The position numbers and the translations under genes were made by a program. Below are positions 7,651-16,314 of a stretch of 64,000 nt of DNA, piece after piece. Numbering within the stretch: position 1 is the first letter of the stretch; every line of letters starts with the position of its first letter. The DNA is from Streptomyces globisporus (GTDB taxonomy: Bacteria > Actinomycetota > Actinomycetes > Streptomycetales > Streptomycetaceae). Where the stretch lies: contig BMTG01000023.1 of the NCBI GenBank assembly GCA_014649555.1, positions 1 to 64,000 on the forward strand, read 5' to 3'. The notes beneath the pieces were generated by a model. The model was not told where the DNA came from, did no database searches, and saw only the letters and a program-made list of their open reading frames with translations.

Positions 7651-8400
7651 TTGTTGCGACGCATCAACGGCACGGCCCTCATCATCGCGGCACTGGTCGC
7701 CACACTCGGCGCGCTCGCGTTCCCCGTCTGGTCCTACGCGGACCGTTCGGGCACCGGCGAGGCGAATCTCAACGCCTCCAGCGTCGCCACCCAGTGGGGG
7801 CCGCTCTCCGCGACCGACCGGGACTTCCTGGTCAAGGTGCGGCTCGCCGGGCTGTGGGAGCTGCCCGCCGGGCAGCAGGCGATCGAGCGGGCGCCCAGCG
7901 AGGCGACGAAGGCCGCCGGGGACCACCTCGTCGTCGGGCACACGGACCTGGACCGGCGGGCCCGGGACGTCGCGGCGAAGCTCGGGGTGGAGCTGCCCAA
8001 CCAGCCCACCGCCCAGCAGCAGGAGTGGCTGCGGGAGCTGACGGCGGCGAGCGGTGACGCGTACGAGCGGAAGTTCGCCAACATCCTGCGCGCCGCCCAC
8101 GGCAAGGTCTTCGGCCTGATCGGCCAGGTCCGCCACACCACCCGGAACACGCTGATCCGGCAGCTGGCGAGCGATGCCAACCAGACCGTGCTGGACCACA
8201 TCACCATGCTGGAGGCGACCGGGTTCGTCGACTTCGACGCCCTGGCGCGCGAAGCGGTGAGCGGGTCGACGTCCAGTCCTTCCGGCCCGCCGATGCCCCG
8301 GGACGGCCAGGCCCCGCTGGCCCCGGTGCCGGTGACGCCGACCGGCGAGCAGTCCTTCACCTCGCGCCCGGTGCCGCCCACGATGATGCCGATGCCATAA
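7651..8400 (+). CDS. Secreted or membrane-anchored DUF4142 protein
   Basis: A 249-aa protein starting at TTG 7651 (LRRINGTALIIAALVATLGALAF), which gives a basic start and one hydrophobic segment over residues 7-28 with a possible cleavage near SYADRSG. The body is a helical DUF4142 domain (about 45-205): 'ATDRDFLVKVRLAGLWELPAGQQAIERAPSEATKAAGDHLVVGHTDLDRRARDVAAKLG'. DUF4142 is a ferritin-like four-helix domain of unknown function in exported proteins. The tail from 210 on is Pro/Ser-rich. It lies 122 bp upstream of the MNIO enzyme on the same strand; a shared operon is possible but not shown. Confidence 0.82.
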   Translation: MLRRINGTALIIAALVATLGALAFPVWSYADRSGTGEANLNASSVATQWGPLSATDRDFLVKVRLAGLWELPAGQQAIERAPSEATKAAGDHLVVGHTDLDRRARDVAAKLGVELPNQPTAQQQEWLRELTAASGDAYERKFANILRAAHGKVFGLIGQVRHTTRNTLIRQLASDANQTVLDHITMLEATGFVDFDALAREAVSGSTSSPSGPPMPRDGQAPLAPVPVTPTGEQSFTSRPVPPTMMPMP

Positions 8401-8522
8401 CGACGGCGGCGGGTCCGGAACCTCAAATGAAGCTCTGAACGTCCCCCCGGTCGGGTTCATCGCCGCGCGACGGGGCCATGACCCCTGGGCAGAACGAGGT
8501 GAGCAGGGGGACGGGGGACGTC

Positions 8523-10004
8523 ATGGAACTGGGTATCGGTATCGGCTGGCGGCCGGAGATCGCGGCCGAGGTGGAATCGCTGGGCGGGATCGACTGGGTG
8601 GAGGCGGTCGCCGAGAACCTCTGCGCCGACCATCTCCCGGACTCGCTGGTGCGGCTGCGGGAGCGCGGGGTGACCGTCGTGCCGCACGGGGTGGCGCTCG
8701 GGCTCGGCGGCGCGGACCGCCCCGACCCCGACCGGCTCGCCGGTCTCGCGGCGCGCGCCGGACTGCTGGGGGCGCCCCTGGTGACCGAGCACATCGCGTT
8801 CGTACGGGCCGGGGGGCCGCTGACCGCGTCGCCGAGGCTGGAGGCGGGGCACCTGCTGCCGGTGCCCCGCACCTGGGACGCGCTGGACGTGCTGTGCGAG
8901 AACGTGCGGATCGCGCAGGACTCGCTGCCGGTGCCGCTCGCCCTGGAGAACATCGCCGCGCTGATCACCTGGCCGGACGAGGAGCTCACCGAGGGGCAGT
9001 TCCTGGCGGAGCTGGTCGAGCGGACCGGGGTGCGGCTGCTGATCGACGTGGCCAATCTGCACACCAATCACGTCAACCTCGGCCAGGACCCGGCGAAGGC
9101 GCTGGACGAGCTGCCGGTGGAGGCCATCGCGTACGTCCATGTGGCGGGCGGGGTCGAGAAGAACGGCGTCTGGCACGACACACACGCCCACCCTCTGTCC
9201 GAACCCGTCCTGGAGGTGCTGGCCGAGCTGCGCTCCCGGGTCGATCCGCCCGGCGTGCTGCTGGAGCGGGACGACGCCTTCCCGCCGGGCGCGGAGCTGG
9301 CGGGCGAACTCGACGCGATCCGGGCGACGCTGCGGAAGGCGGCACCCTCGGCGGGTCCGGGGCCGGACCGGGCGGCGCCTCGGAAGGCCGTCCCCTCGGC
9401 GGACCGGAGGAACGCTCTGGAGCAGGCGGCACCCTCGACGGGCCAGGGGCCGGACCGGGCGGCGGCGCGGAAGGCCGACCCTTCGGCGGACCGGGGGCCG
9501 GTCGCGAGCCCGGCCCCGAGGCCGGACCCGGCTCCCGCGTCCGACGGCAGCGCCGGCGCCGGGGCCCGTACGGACACATCCGCCCCCGTGCCCGCCGGCA
9601 CCCGCGACCGTACCGCCGTCGCGCAGACCGCCCTGCTCTCCGCCCTGGTCGCCGGAACGCCCGCCCCCGAAGGCTTCGACCACCGGCGGCTGCGGGTGCA
9701 GAGCCGGGCGCTGGCGGCCAAGCGCGCCGACGTCGTCGCCAAGGTGGCCCCCGAACTGCCGGAGATCCTCGGCGACGGCTACCGTGCCGCGTTCCTCGCG
9801 TACGCCGGGAGCCGCCCGATGTCCGGTGGCTACCGCCGGGACGCCCTGGACTTCGCGGAGCACGTGCTCATCGCGGGCGGTCCGGCCGATCCGGCGGCGC
9901 GGCGCCGGCTGACGTACTGGTGGCAGGACCGGTCGGGCGCCCGGCCCCCGCGCCGTACGACCCGTCTCGTCCGGGCGGCCCGTGCCGCCCTCGTGGGGAA
10001 GTGA
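8523..10004 (+). CDS. DUF692 / MNIO multinuclear iron oxidase with fused C-terminal domain
   Basis: A 493-aa protein. Residues 1-265 form the DUF692 TIM barrel. Candidate iron ligands are visible in order: H55 (VVPHG), E89-H90 (TEHIAF), E142-N143 (LENIA), D175 and H180/H183 ([14 protein letters not shown]), H206 (YVHVAGG), the 'DTHAH' motif at 219-223 and E248 (LLERDD). MNIO enzymes (MbnB, TglH and bufferin-type relatives) oxidatively modify cysteines of ribosomal peptides. Residues 270-360 are a linker of imperfect Arg-Lys-Ala-x-Pro-Ser repeats. Residues 361-493 form a separate helical domain that looks like the DUF2063 partner proteins (HvfC/BufC) which normally accompany these enzymes. The gene is five bases upstream of the Cys-rich TIGR04222 gene. 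Start ATG 8523. Confidence 0.9.
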   Translation: MELGIGIGWRPEIAAEVESLGGIDWVEAVAENLCADHLPDSLVRLRERGVTVVPHGVALGLGGADRPDPDRLAGLAARAGLLGAPLVTEHIAFVRAGGPLTASPRLEAGHLLPVPRTWDALDVLCENVRIAQDSLPVPLALENIAALITWPDEELTEGQFLAELVERTGVRLLIDVANLHTNHVNLGQDPAKALDELPVEAIAYVHVAGGVEKNGVWHDTHAHPLSEPVLEVLAELRSRVDPPGVLLERDDAFPPGAELAGELDAIRATLRKAAPSAGPGPDRAAPRKAVPSADRRNALEQAAPSTGQGPDRAAARKADPSADRGPVASPAPRPDPAPASDGSAGAGARTDTSAPVPAGTRDRTAVAQTALLSALVAGTPAPEGFDHRRLRVQSRALAAKRADVVAKVAPELPEILGDGYRAAFLAYAGSRPMSGGYRRDALDFAEHVLIAGGPADPAARRRLTYWWQDRSGARPPRRTTRLVRAARAALVGK

Positions 10005-10009
10005 CCGCC

Positions 10010-11062
10010 ATGAACACGCTCGCTCTGCTGGCGACCCTCGCGATCGTCGTCTCGTCGGTGCTGCTCGTCGCCAAGGCGGTGGCCGAGCGGTCCCGACGTC
10101 CCTCTCCGGGCCCCGGCGTCGCCCTGCACGACCTGTACGAGGTCGCCTTCCTGAACGGCGGTCCGGCCAGGGTCGTGGACACCGCCCTGACCGCCCTGCA
10201 CGCGGACGGCCGGCTGGCCGTCGGCGGACCCGGCATCGTCGCCGTACAGCGGGCACAGGCGAACGACCCGGTGGAACGTGCGGTGTTCCAGGAGCTGGCC
10301 GCCGCCCCGAACGGCGCCCTGCACGTCCTGCGGGAAGCGGTCATGCGGCACCCGGCGGTCCAGGAGGTGGGCGACGGGCTCGCGGCGCGCGGGCTGCTGG
10401 TGCCGCCCCACCGGCTCCGCCCGCTGCGGCGGTGGGGGCTGACCCAGGGGACCGTGTGCCTGATCGCCCTCCCGCTGAGCCTGCTGCTGACGTTCGTCCA
10501 GTTCGCCACGGACGACTCCCTGGACTTCTCGGTCCCGTTCATCGTGAAGATGCTGCCCGCGATCGTGATCGGCTCGTTCACCGGGCTGATCGTCGCCAAC
10601 ACCTCGGCGGGCCGCCTCACGGCGTCGGGGCGCCACGCCGCCCAGTCGTTCCGGGCCGCCTACGCCTACGTGGTGACCCCCGCCCATCTCGTCGCCACCC
10701 TGGGCCTTCGCGCCCTGCCGGATCCGGTGTTCCAGGCCCAGTTGATGGCCGCGGCACGGCTGAGCGCTCCGCGACGGCGGTCCTCCGGGCGCGTCGGCGG
10801 ATCCACGGCGACGGGTGTCACCGCCGTCGGCGTGGCGACGGTCTGGTGCGCCGCGTCCGGTCCCGGCGGCTCCAGTTGCGGGGGGTCGACCGGGGGCGGC
10901 TCCGGATCGAGCTGCGGAGGCGGCTCCGGGTGCTCCTCGGGGTCCGGGTGCGGAGGCGGCAGCGGGTCGAGCTGCGGCGGTGGCTCCAGTTGCGGCAGCT
11001 CCAGCGGCTCCAGCTGTGGGGGCGGAGGCGGCGGATCCAGCTGTGGGGGCGACGGCTCCTGA
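10010..11062 (+). CDS. TIGR04222 membrane protein with Gly/Ser/Cys-rich tail
   Basis: A 350-aa protein. A first membrane helix lies at residues 3-22. A cytoplasmic winged-helix-like part follows ('LHDLYEVAFLNGGPARVVDTAL', 'ALHADGRLAV', 'DPVERAVFQEL'), which is the TIGR04222 signature. Two further membrane helices lie at about 144-166 and 178-198. Residues 260-286 lead into a pure low-complexity tail, 287-350, of Gly, Ser and eight Cys (290, 302, 308, 314, 322, 328, 336, 345), mostly as SCGG or GCGG. ATG 10010 is preferred because GGGGAAG is about ten bases upstream; a GTG at 10001 overlaps the MNIO stop. Direct coupling to an MNIO enzyme makes the tail a strong candidate substrate; that step is inference. 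Confidence 0.85.
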   Translation: MNTLALLATLAIVVSSVLLVAKAVAERSRRPSPGPGVALHDLYEVAFLNGGPARVVDTALTALHADGRLAVGGPGIVAVQRAQANDPVERAVFQELAAAPNGALHVLREAVMRHPAVQEVGDGLAARGLLVPPHRLRPLRRWGLTQGTVCLIALPLSLLLTFVQFATDDSLDFSVPFIVKMLPAIVIGSFTGLIVANTSAGRLTASGRHAAQSFRAAYAYVVTPAHLVATLGLRALPDPVFQAQLMAAARLSAPRRRSSGRVGGSTATGVTAVGVATVWCAASGPGGSSCGGSTGGGSGSSCGGGSGCSSGSGCGGGSGSSCGGGSSCGSSSGSSCGGGGGGSSCGGDGS

Positions 11063-11212
11063 AGCGGCACCCCTGGGCCTGAATCAGTTGCGTACGTCAG
11101 GACTTTGATCGGCCGTCAGGGTGGATTCCGGTGACATTCCGGGGCGGTGCTGGACATATCCGCCCGGCCGCCCGACCATCCCTCTCCGCATCCGCAGAGA
11201 GGCCCCCCGCGC

Positions 11213-12775
11213 GTGAGAACTGCTGCGCTCTACACATCGATCGGCTCCCTGGTCCTGTCCGCCCTCGCCGCCGCTCCGGCGGGGGCCTGGGAACGCCCCG
11301 GCTCCGCCGAGGCCCGGGGCACCGCGATCGCCGCCGCCCGAGCCACCGCCGCCGGGATCGACTTCGCCGCCTGCCCCGAGGAGGAGATGCTCCCGGACTC
11401 CCTGAAGTGCGGCACGGTGAAGGTGCCCCTCGACTACGCGGAGCCGGACGGGCGGCAGCTCGAACTGACCGTCAGCCGGACGCCCGCCACCGGTCCGGCC
11501 GAGGAGCGGCAGGGCGCCTTCGTCTACAACCCGGGTGGCCCCGGCGCGTCCAGCATCACCTTCCCGCTGGCCGGGGAGCTGCCGGAGTGGAAGGAGATCG
11601 CCGAGGCGTACGACCTGGTCGGCTACGCCCCGCGCGGGGTGAACGGCTCCTCCGCCCCGCTGAGTTGCCAGGACCCGGCCGCGTACACGAAGGGCCCGAC
11701 CGACGCCCCGACGCATCCGACCCAGGAGGACAAGGAGCGGCGCGTCGCCCGGGCGAAGGCGTACGCGCGGGGCTGCGCGGAGCACGCGGGCGAGACACTG
11801 CGGCACTACACCTCGCTGAACAACGCGCGGGACCTCGATGTGCTGCGGGCCGCGCTCGGTGAGAGCCGGCTGACGTTCATGGGGGCGTCCTACGGGACGT
11901 ACTTCGGGGCGCTGTACGCGACGCTGTTCCCCTCCCACGTACGCCGCATGGTCTTCGATTCGGCGGTCGATCCCGACCCGGAGCAGATCTGGTACCGCTC
12001 CAACATGGGCCAGTCGCTGGCCTTTGAAGCGCGCTGGGGGGACTTCCGCCGCTGGGTCGCCAAGCACGACGACGTGTACCACCTGGGGACCACCCCTGAG
12101 GCGGTGCAACGGCGCTACGACGAGGTGCGCGCCGAGCTGGCGGTGAAGCCGGCGGGCGGCAAGGTCGGACCGGGGCAGCTGCACTCGGCGTTCCTGGGGG
12201 CCGGTTACTACGACGACTACTGGGCGATGCGGGCGACGGCGCTGTCGGAGTACGTCCGGGGCAACTCGGAGCCGTTGGTCGCGCAGGCGTCCCCGCGCGA
12301 GGTGGCGGCGAAGGACAACGAGAACGCGCAGGCGGTGTACACGGCCGTCGAGTGCAACGACGCGCCCTGGCCCGAGGACTTCGAGGTCTGGGACCGTGAC
12401 CACACGGAACTGGCGCGCGTCGCGCCCTTCGAGACGTGGGACAACGCCTTCTCGAACCTGCCGTGCGCCTTCTGGCCGGCTCCCCGGCAGCGGCCGCTGG
12501 ACGTCCGCGTGGGCTGGAGCGAGCTGCCGCCCACGCTGATCCTGGCGGCGGAGCGGGACGCGGCGACCCCGTACAAGGGGGCACTGGAGCTGCGGAAGCG
12601 GCTGCCCGGCTCGTCGCTGGTGACGGAGCGGGACGCGGGGACGCATGGCATCGGCGGGGCCGGGAACACCTGCGTCGACGATCATCTGCGCCGGTATCTG
12701 CTGACCGGCGAGGTGCCGGGGCGGGGTGCGGACTGTGCCGCGCACCCGGAGCCCAACCCCGTGTCGCTGGACTGA
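11213..12775 (+). CDS. Secreted S33 tripeptidyl aminopeptidase-type alpha/beta hydrolase
   Basis: A 520-aa secreted enzyme starting VRTAALYTSIGSLVLSALAAAPAGAWE, with signal peptidase cleavage likely after PAGA. GTG 11213 has AGAGAGG ten bases upstream. The S33 domain shows the oxyanion loop 'YNPGGPGAS', the nucleophile 'MGASYGTYFGA' (Ser near 225), the C-terminal acid in 'ERDAATPYKGA' and His in 'DAGTHGIGG'. The family, including Streptomyces SlpD/SlpE and Tap, releases tripeptides or cleaves small secreted peptides. The C-terminal TAP-like domain has 'GNTCVDDHLRRYLLTGEVPGRG'. It could act on peptides exported nearby, but no specific substrate can be claimed. Confidence 0.9.
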   Translation: MRTAALYTSIGSLVLSALAAAPAGAWERPGSAEARGTAIAAARATAAGIDFAACPEEEMLPDSLKCGTVKVPLDYAEPDGRQLELTVSRTPATGPAEERQGAFVYNPGGPGASSITFPLAGELPEWKEIAEAYDLVGYAPRGVNGSSAPLSCQDPAAYTKGPTDAPTHPTQEDKERRVARAKAYARGCAEHAGETLRHYTSLNNARDLDVLRAALGESRLTFMGASYGTYFGALYATLFPSHVRRMVFDSAVDPDPEQIWYRSNMGQSLAFEARWGDFRRWVAKHDDVYHLGTTPEAVQRRYDEVRAELAVKPAGGKVGPGQLHSAFLGAGYYDDYWAMRATALSEYVRGNSEPLVAQASPREVAAKDNENAQAVYTAVECNDAPWPEDFEVWDRDHTELARVAPFETWDNAFSNLPCAFWPAPRQRPLDVRVGWSELPPTLILAAERDAATPYKGALELRKRLPGSSLVTERDAGTHGIGGAGNTCVDDHLRRYLLTGEVPGRGADCAAHPEPNPVSLD

Positions 12776-12794
12776 CGTCGGGAGAGAACGGAGC

Positions 12795-12829
12795 GGGGGC
12801 CGCCGCACCTTCACGGTGCGACGGCCCCC
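12795..12829. terminator. Hairpin between the S33 peptidase and hemQ
   Basis: A 15-bp stem, 12795-12809 with 12815-12829, with one mismatch and a five-base loop, lies between two convergent genes and can serve both. There is no U tract, as is usual in Streptomyces. Confidence 0.7.
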
Positions 12830-12928
12830 GAAGCCGAACCCGGTGTCGCTGGAGAGGCGGACGGCACGATCGGTGCCCGGTGCCCGACTCTCTGATCTTC
12901 CGGGTTGGGGTGGCGCGGGACTCGCTGG

Positions 12929-13657
12929 TTATGCGAGCCCGGCCACCAGGTCTGCGACGCTCTTCCTGCGGCCCGTGTAGAACGGGACCTCCTCGCGCAC
13001 GTGGAGCCGTGCCTCGGAGGCGCGCAGGTGACGCATCAGGTCGACGATGCGGTACAGCTCGTCCGCCTCGAAGGCGAGGATCCACTCGTAGTCGCCGAGC
13101 GAGAACGAGGCGACGGTGTTGGCGCGGACGTCGGGGTAGCCCCGGGCCATCTTGCCGTGGTCCGCGAGCATGCGGCGGCGGTCCTCGTCGGGCAGCAGGT
13201 ACCAGTCGTAGGACCGGACGAAGGGGTAGACGCTGATGTAGTCGCGCGGCGTCTCGTCGGCGAGGAACGCCGGGATGTGCGACTTGTTGAACTCGGCCGG
13301 GCGGTGCAGCGCCATGTTCGACCAGACCGGGTCGAGCGCGCGGCCGAGCTTGGTGCGCCTGAAGAGGTTGTACGCGTCCTGGAGCTGGTCCGAGGTCTCG
13401 GCGTGCCACCAGATCATGATGTCCGCGTCGGCCCGCAGCCCGGACAGGTCGTAGGTGCCCCGGACGGTGATGTCCTTGGCCGCGAGCTGGTCGAACAGCT
13501 CCTGCACCTCGTCGGCGTAGCCCGCGCGGTCCAGCGGGAGCACGTCGCGCAGTTTGAAGACCGACCACAGGGTGTAGCGGATGACCTCGTTGAGGTCCTT
13601 GGCCTTCTTGCCGGCGTTCGGACTCTTGCTTGATGTCACAGTCTCAGGAGCACTCAT
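12929..13657 (-). CDS. hemQ: Coproheme decarboxylase (HemQ, chlorite-dismutase family)
   Basis: A 242-aa enzyme that converts iron-coproporphyrin III to heme b by two oxidative decarboxylations, the last step of the coproporphyrin-dependent heme route of Gram-positive bacteria. The catalytic tyrosine is in '[12 protein letters not shown]' (Y144), and the probable heme-ligand histidine is in '[14 protein letters not shown]' (H167). '[25 protein letters not shown]' is the conserved N-terminal half-barrel. There is no Arg next to the distal pocket of the kind chlorite dismutases need. It starts four bases after the stop of hemY, so the two form an operon. Confidence 0.95.
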   Translation of the reverse strand: MSAPETVTSSKSPNAGKKAKDLNEVIRYTLWSVFKLRDVLPLDRAGYADEVQELFDQLAAKDITVRGTYDLSGLRADADIMIWWHAETSDQLQDAYNLFRRTKLGRALDPVWSNMALHRPAEFNKSHIPAFLADETPRDYISVYPFVRSYDWYLLPDEDRRRMLADHGKMARGYPDVRANTVASFSLGDYEWILAFEADELYRIVDLMRHLRASEARLHVREEVPFYTGRRKSVADLVAGLA

Positions 13658-13661
13658 ACGG

Positions 13662-15125
13662 CTATTGTCCCGCCTCGCTCCCCGTGCCCCGAACCCGGGT
13701 CGGCGTGGCGATGATCTCCCTTGCGATCTCGTCGGCCGCGCGGTGCGCGCTCGCGATGCAGGCGGGGATGCCCACCCCGTCGTAGACCGCGCCGCAGATC
13801 CGCAGGGCGGGCAGCTTGGCGACCTCGTCGCGGATGCGGGCGACCCGGGTCAGATGGCCGACCGGGTACTGCGGCAGGCCGCCGATCCAGCGGGTGACCT
13901 CGGTGTCGACGGGCCGGGCGGTGAGGCCGGTGGCGGCGGCGAGGTCGCGCAGGGAGACGGAGACGAGCTCCTCGTCCTCGCGGTGGAGGTGGTCCTCCTC
14001 GCCGTAGCGGCCGACGGAGGTGCGGAGCACGAACAGGTCGGGGTCGGCGTCGGCGACCCACTGCCACTTGTTGCTGGAGAACGTGGACGCCTTGATCGTG
14101 TGCCCGTCGACCGGCGGCACCAGGAAGCCGGAGCGGCCGCGCAGGGCCTCGTACGCCTCGATGTCGGTACGCCGGAAGGCCAGGGTGACCAGGGCCATCG
14201 ACGCGTACTCGACACCGGACAGCTCGGCGGAGGCGGCCGGGGACTCGGCGGCGAGCAGGGTGCCCGCCGACCAGGCGGGGGTGGCCAGGACGATGCCGTC
14301 GGCGGCGATGGTCCGGGTGTCGGTGCGGACGGCCCAGCCCGCTTCCGTACGGGTCAGGCCGAGGACAGGGGTCTCGGTGAGGATCTCGCCGCCCCCGGCC
14401 CGTACGGCGTCGCCGACGGCGGCCGGGAGGGTGCCGATGCCGCCCGCGATGCCCTGGAAGACGGGGCCGGTCTGCTGCCGGGCGGCGGCCCGCTCCTGGA
14501 TGCGGCGGACACCGTCCAGCAGCGGGCCGCCCTCCTTCACGGCCTCGAAGAGCTGGGGTACGGCGGCGCGCATCGAGATCCGGTAGGCGTCTCCGGCGTA
14601 GACCCCGCCGAGGAGGGGCTCCACCAGCCGGTCCACGACCTCACGGCCGAGCCGGTCGGCGACGTACGCGCCGACCGCGACGTCGTCGCCGACGGGGGTC
14701 GGGGTGAGGTCGCGCTCCTCGGCGATCCGGGCCAGGCCCTCGGGGGACAGCACCTCGCCGAGGACCGCCGGGTCGCCGGGCACGCCCATGACGTGCCCCT
14801 TGGGCATGGGGCGCAGCGCGTCGCGCGTCCAGAGCGACGCGGTGGCGGTGGCGGGCGGCTGGAGCCGGTCGCCGAGGCCCACGGCCTCGGCCAGCGCGAC
14901 CGCCTCGGGGCGCCGGGCGAGCATCGACTCGGCCCCCAGGTCGACCTGGACGCCCGCGATCTCGCCGGTCATGAGCTTGCCGCCGAGCCGGTCCGTGGCC
15001 TCCAGGAGGGTGACCCGCAGGCCGGTGGCGACCAGGTGGTGGGCGGCCGCCAGACCGGCGATGCCGCCGCCGATGACGACGACGTGCCCCGGGGGCGTTT
15101 CCGCACGCTGTTGAGAACGCTGCAT
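13662..15125 (-). CDS. hemY: Coproporphyrinogen III / protoporphyrinogen oxidase (HemY type)
   Basis: A 487-aa FAD enzyme with the N-terminal Rossmann motif '[17 protein letters not shown]' (14-30), '[14 protein letters not shown]', and the C-terminal FAD motif '[24 protein letters not shown]'. In actinobacteria this protein oxidises coproporphyrinogen III to coproporphyrin III using oxygen, feeding ferrochelatase and HemQ. '[12 protein letters not shown]' and '[28 protein letters not shown]' are typical of the family. It is the first gene of the hemY-hemQ pair; ferrochelatase is not in the window. It is divergent from the DUF4349 lipoprotein. Confidence 0.93.
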   Translation of the reverse strand: MQRSQQRAETPPGHVVVIGGGIAGLAAAHHLVATGLRVTLLEATDRLGGKLMTGEIAGVQVDLGAESMLARRPEAVALAEAVGLGDRLQPPATATASLWTRDALRPMPKGHVMGVPGDPAVLGEVLSPEGLARIAEERDLTPTPVGDDVAVGAYVADRLGREVVDRLVEPLLGGVYAGDAYRISMRAAVPQLFEAVKEGGPLLDGVRRIQERAAARQQTGPVFQGIAGGIGTLPAAVGDAVRAGGGEILTETPVLGLTRTEAGWAVRTDTRTIAADGIVLATPAWSAGTLLAAESPAASAELSGVEYASMALVTLAFRRTDIEAYEALRGRSGFLVPPVDGHTIKASTFSSNKWQWVADADPDLFVLRTSVGRYGEEDHLHREDEELVSVSLRDLAAATGLTARPVDTEVTRWIGGLPQYPVGHLTRVARIRDEVAKLPALRICGAVYDGVGIPACIASAHRAADEIAREIIATPTRVRGTGSEAGQ

Positions 15126-15251
15126 GGGTCCACTCTCTCAAACCCGTACCGAGTCCCGACCGTGACCGCTTCGAAACCGCCCGTGGGCAACCGGTCCCGG
15201 GGCCGCCGCGTCGAACGGTCACCATCAACGAACTTTCTGGGGGGACCAGTT

Positions 15252-16247
15252 ATGGATGTGGAGAGAAAGAGCGGGCGATCGTTCGTCCGCGCACGTGCGG
15301 CGCTCGTGGCAGGGTCGCTCGGCCTGCTGCTCGCCGTCGGCGGCTGCGGGGCGTCGGGCGACTCGATGGACAGCGGCGCGAAGGCGGCGGACGGAAAGGC
15401 CGCGCCGCGCGAGGGGTTCGCGGACGGGGACGGAGGGGCAGCCGCCTCCGCCGCTCCCGAGGAGCAGGCGGACGGGAAGGCGGCCGGGAAGAAGGCGGCA
15501 CCGAAGCCGGGGGGCACCCATGTGATCCGTACGGCCACGCTTTCCGTCGAGGTGAAGAGCGTGCCGAAGGCCGCGGCCGCCGCGCGCGGTGTCGCGGAGG
15601 GCGCGGGGGGCCTGGTCGCGTCGGAGAACACCGAGCGGCTCGACGACACCTATGAGACCTCGCACCTGGTGCTGCGGGTGCCGCAGGAGCGGTTCCAGGA
15701 GGTGCTGCGGGAGCTGGCGGGTTCCGGGAAGCTGCTGTCACGCACCTCGAACGCGAAGGACGTCACCGATCAGGTGGTCGACGTGGAGAGCCGGATCGCC
15801 ACCCAGCGGGCGAGTGTGGCGCGAGTGCGGGAGCTGATGGACCAGGCGGAGAAGATCAGCGATGTGGTGGCCCTGGAGGGCGAGCTGAGCAGCCGTCAGT
15901 CCGATCTGGAGTCGCTGCTGGCCCAGCAGGCGAGCCTGAAGGACCGGACCTCGCTGGCGACGATCACGCTGGACCTGACGCCGCCGGACGCCCCGGGCGA
16001 CGACGGGTCGAAGGACGAGGACCCCGGGTTCCTGGACGCGCTGGGCGGCGGCTGGGACGCGTTCGTGACGATGCTGCGGTGGATCGCGGTGGCGTTCGGG
16101 GCCGCGTTCCCGTTCCTGCTCACGGCGGCCCTGGCGGCCCTGGCGGTCGTGGTGTGGCGGGTGCTGCGGAAGCGCAAGGCCGCCCGCCGTGCGGCTCCGG
16201 CGGTTACGGCGGCCCCGGCCGGGAAGGACGGTGCCTCGGCCCCCTGA
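15252..16247 (+). CDS. DUF4349 lipoprotein with C-terminal membrane helix
   Basis: A 331-aa protein. The signal peptide ends in the lipobox AVGGC with Cys 32; a Gly/Ala/Lys-rich spacer follows to about residue 90. The DUF4349 domain (about 95-270) contains 'HVIRTATLSVEVKSVPKAAAAARGVAEGAGGLVASENTE', the coiled-coil 'VVDVESRIATQRASVARVRELMDQAEKISDVVALEGELSSRQSDLESL' and 'TSLATITLDL'. A transmembrane helix (about 283-310) and a basic tail end it. The layout resembles envelope proteins with a lipid anchor at one end and a helix at the other. Function unknown. ATG 15252. Confidence 0.85.
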   Translation: MDVERKSGRSFVRARAALVAGSLGLLLAVGGCGASGDSMDSGAKAADGKAAPREGFADGDGGAAASAAPEEQADGKAAGKKAAPKPGGTHVIRTATLSVEVKSVPKAAAAARGVAEGAGGLVASENTERLDDTYETSHLVLRVPQERFQEVLRELAGSGKLLSRTSNAKDVTDQVVDVESRIATQRASVARVRELMDQAEKISDVVALEGELSSRQSDLESLLAQQASLKDRTSLATITLDLTPPDAPGDDGSKDEDPGFLDALGGGWDAFVTMLRWIAVAFGAAFPFLLTAALAALAVVVWRVLRKRKAARRAAPAVTAAPAGKDGASAP

Positions 16248-16314
16248 CGCGCTCCGGCGTCGTAGCGTGGGGCCCTGATTCGCCGATGCGGCGAACCGGC
16301 GGAAGGGACCCGGC

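Noticed and set aside
10868-11059. DNA repeat array (CRISPR or minisatellite) at the end of the TIGR04222 gene
   Set aside because: The repetition is at the protein level (Gly/Ser/Cys codons) in an open frame with a stop; no constant repeat-spacer pattern exists.
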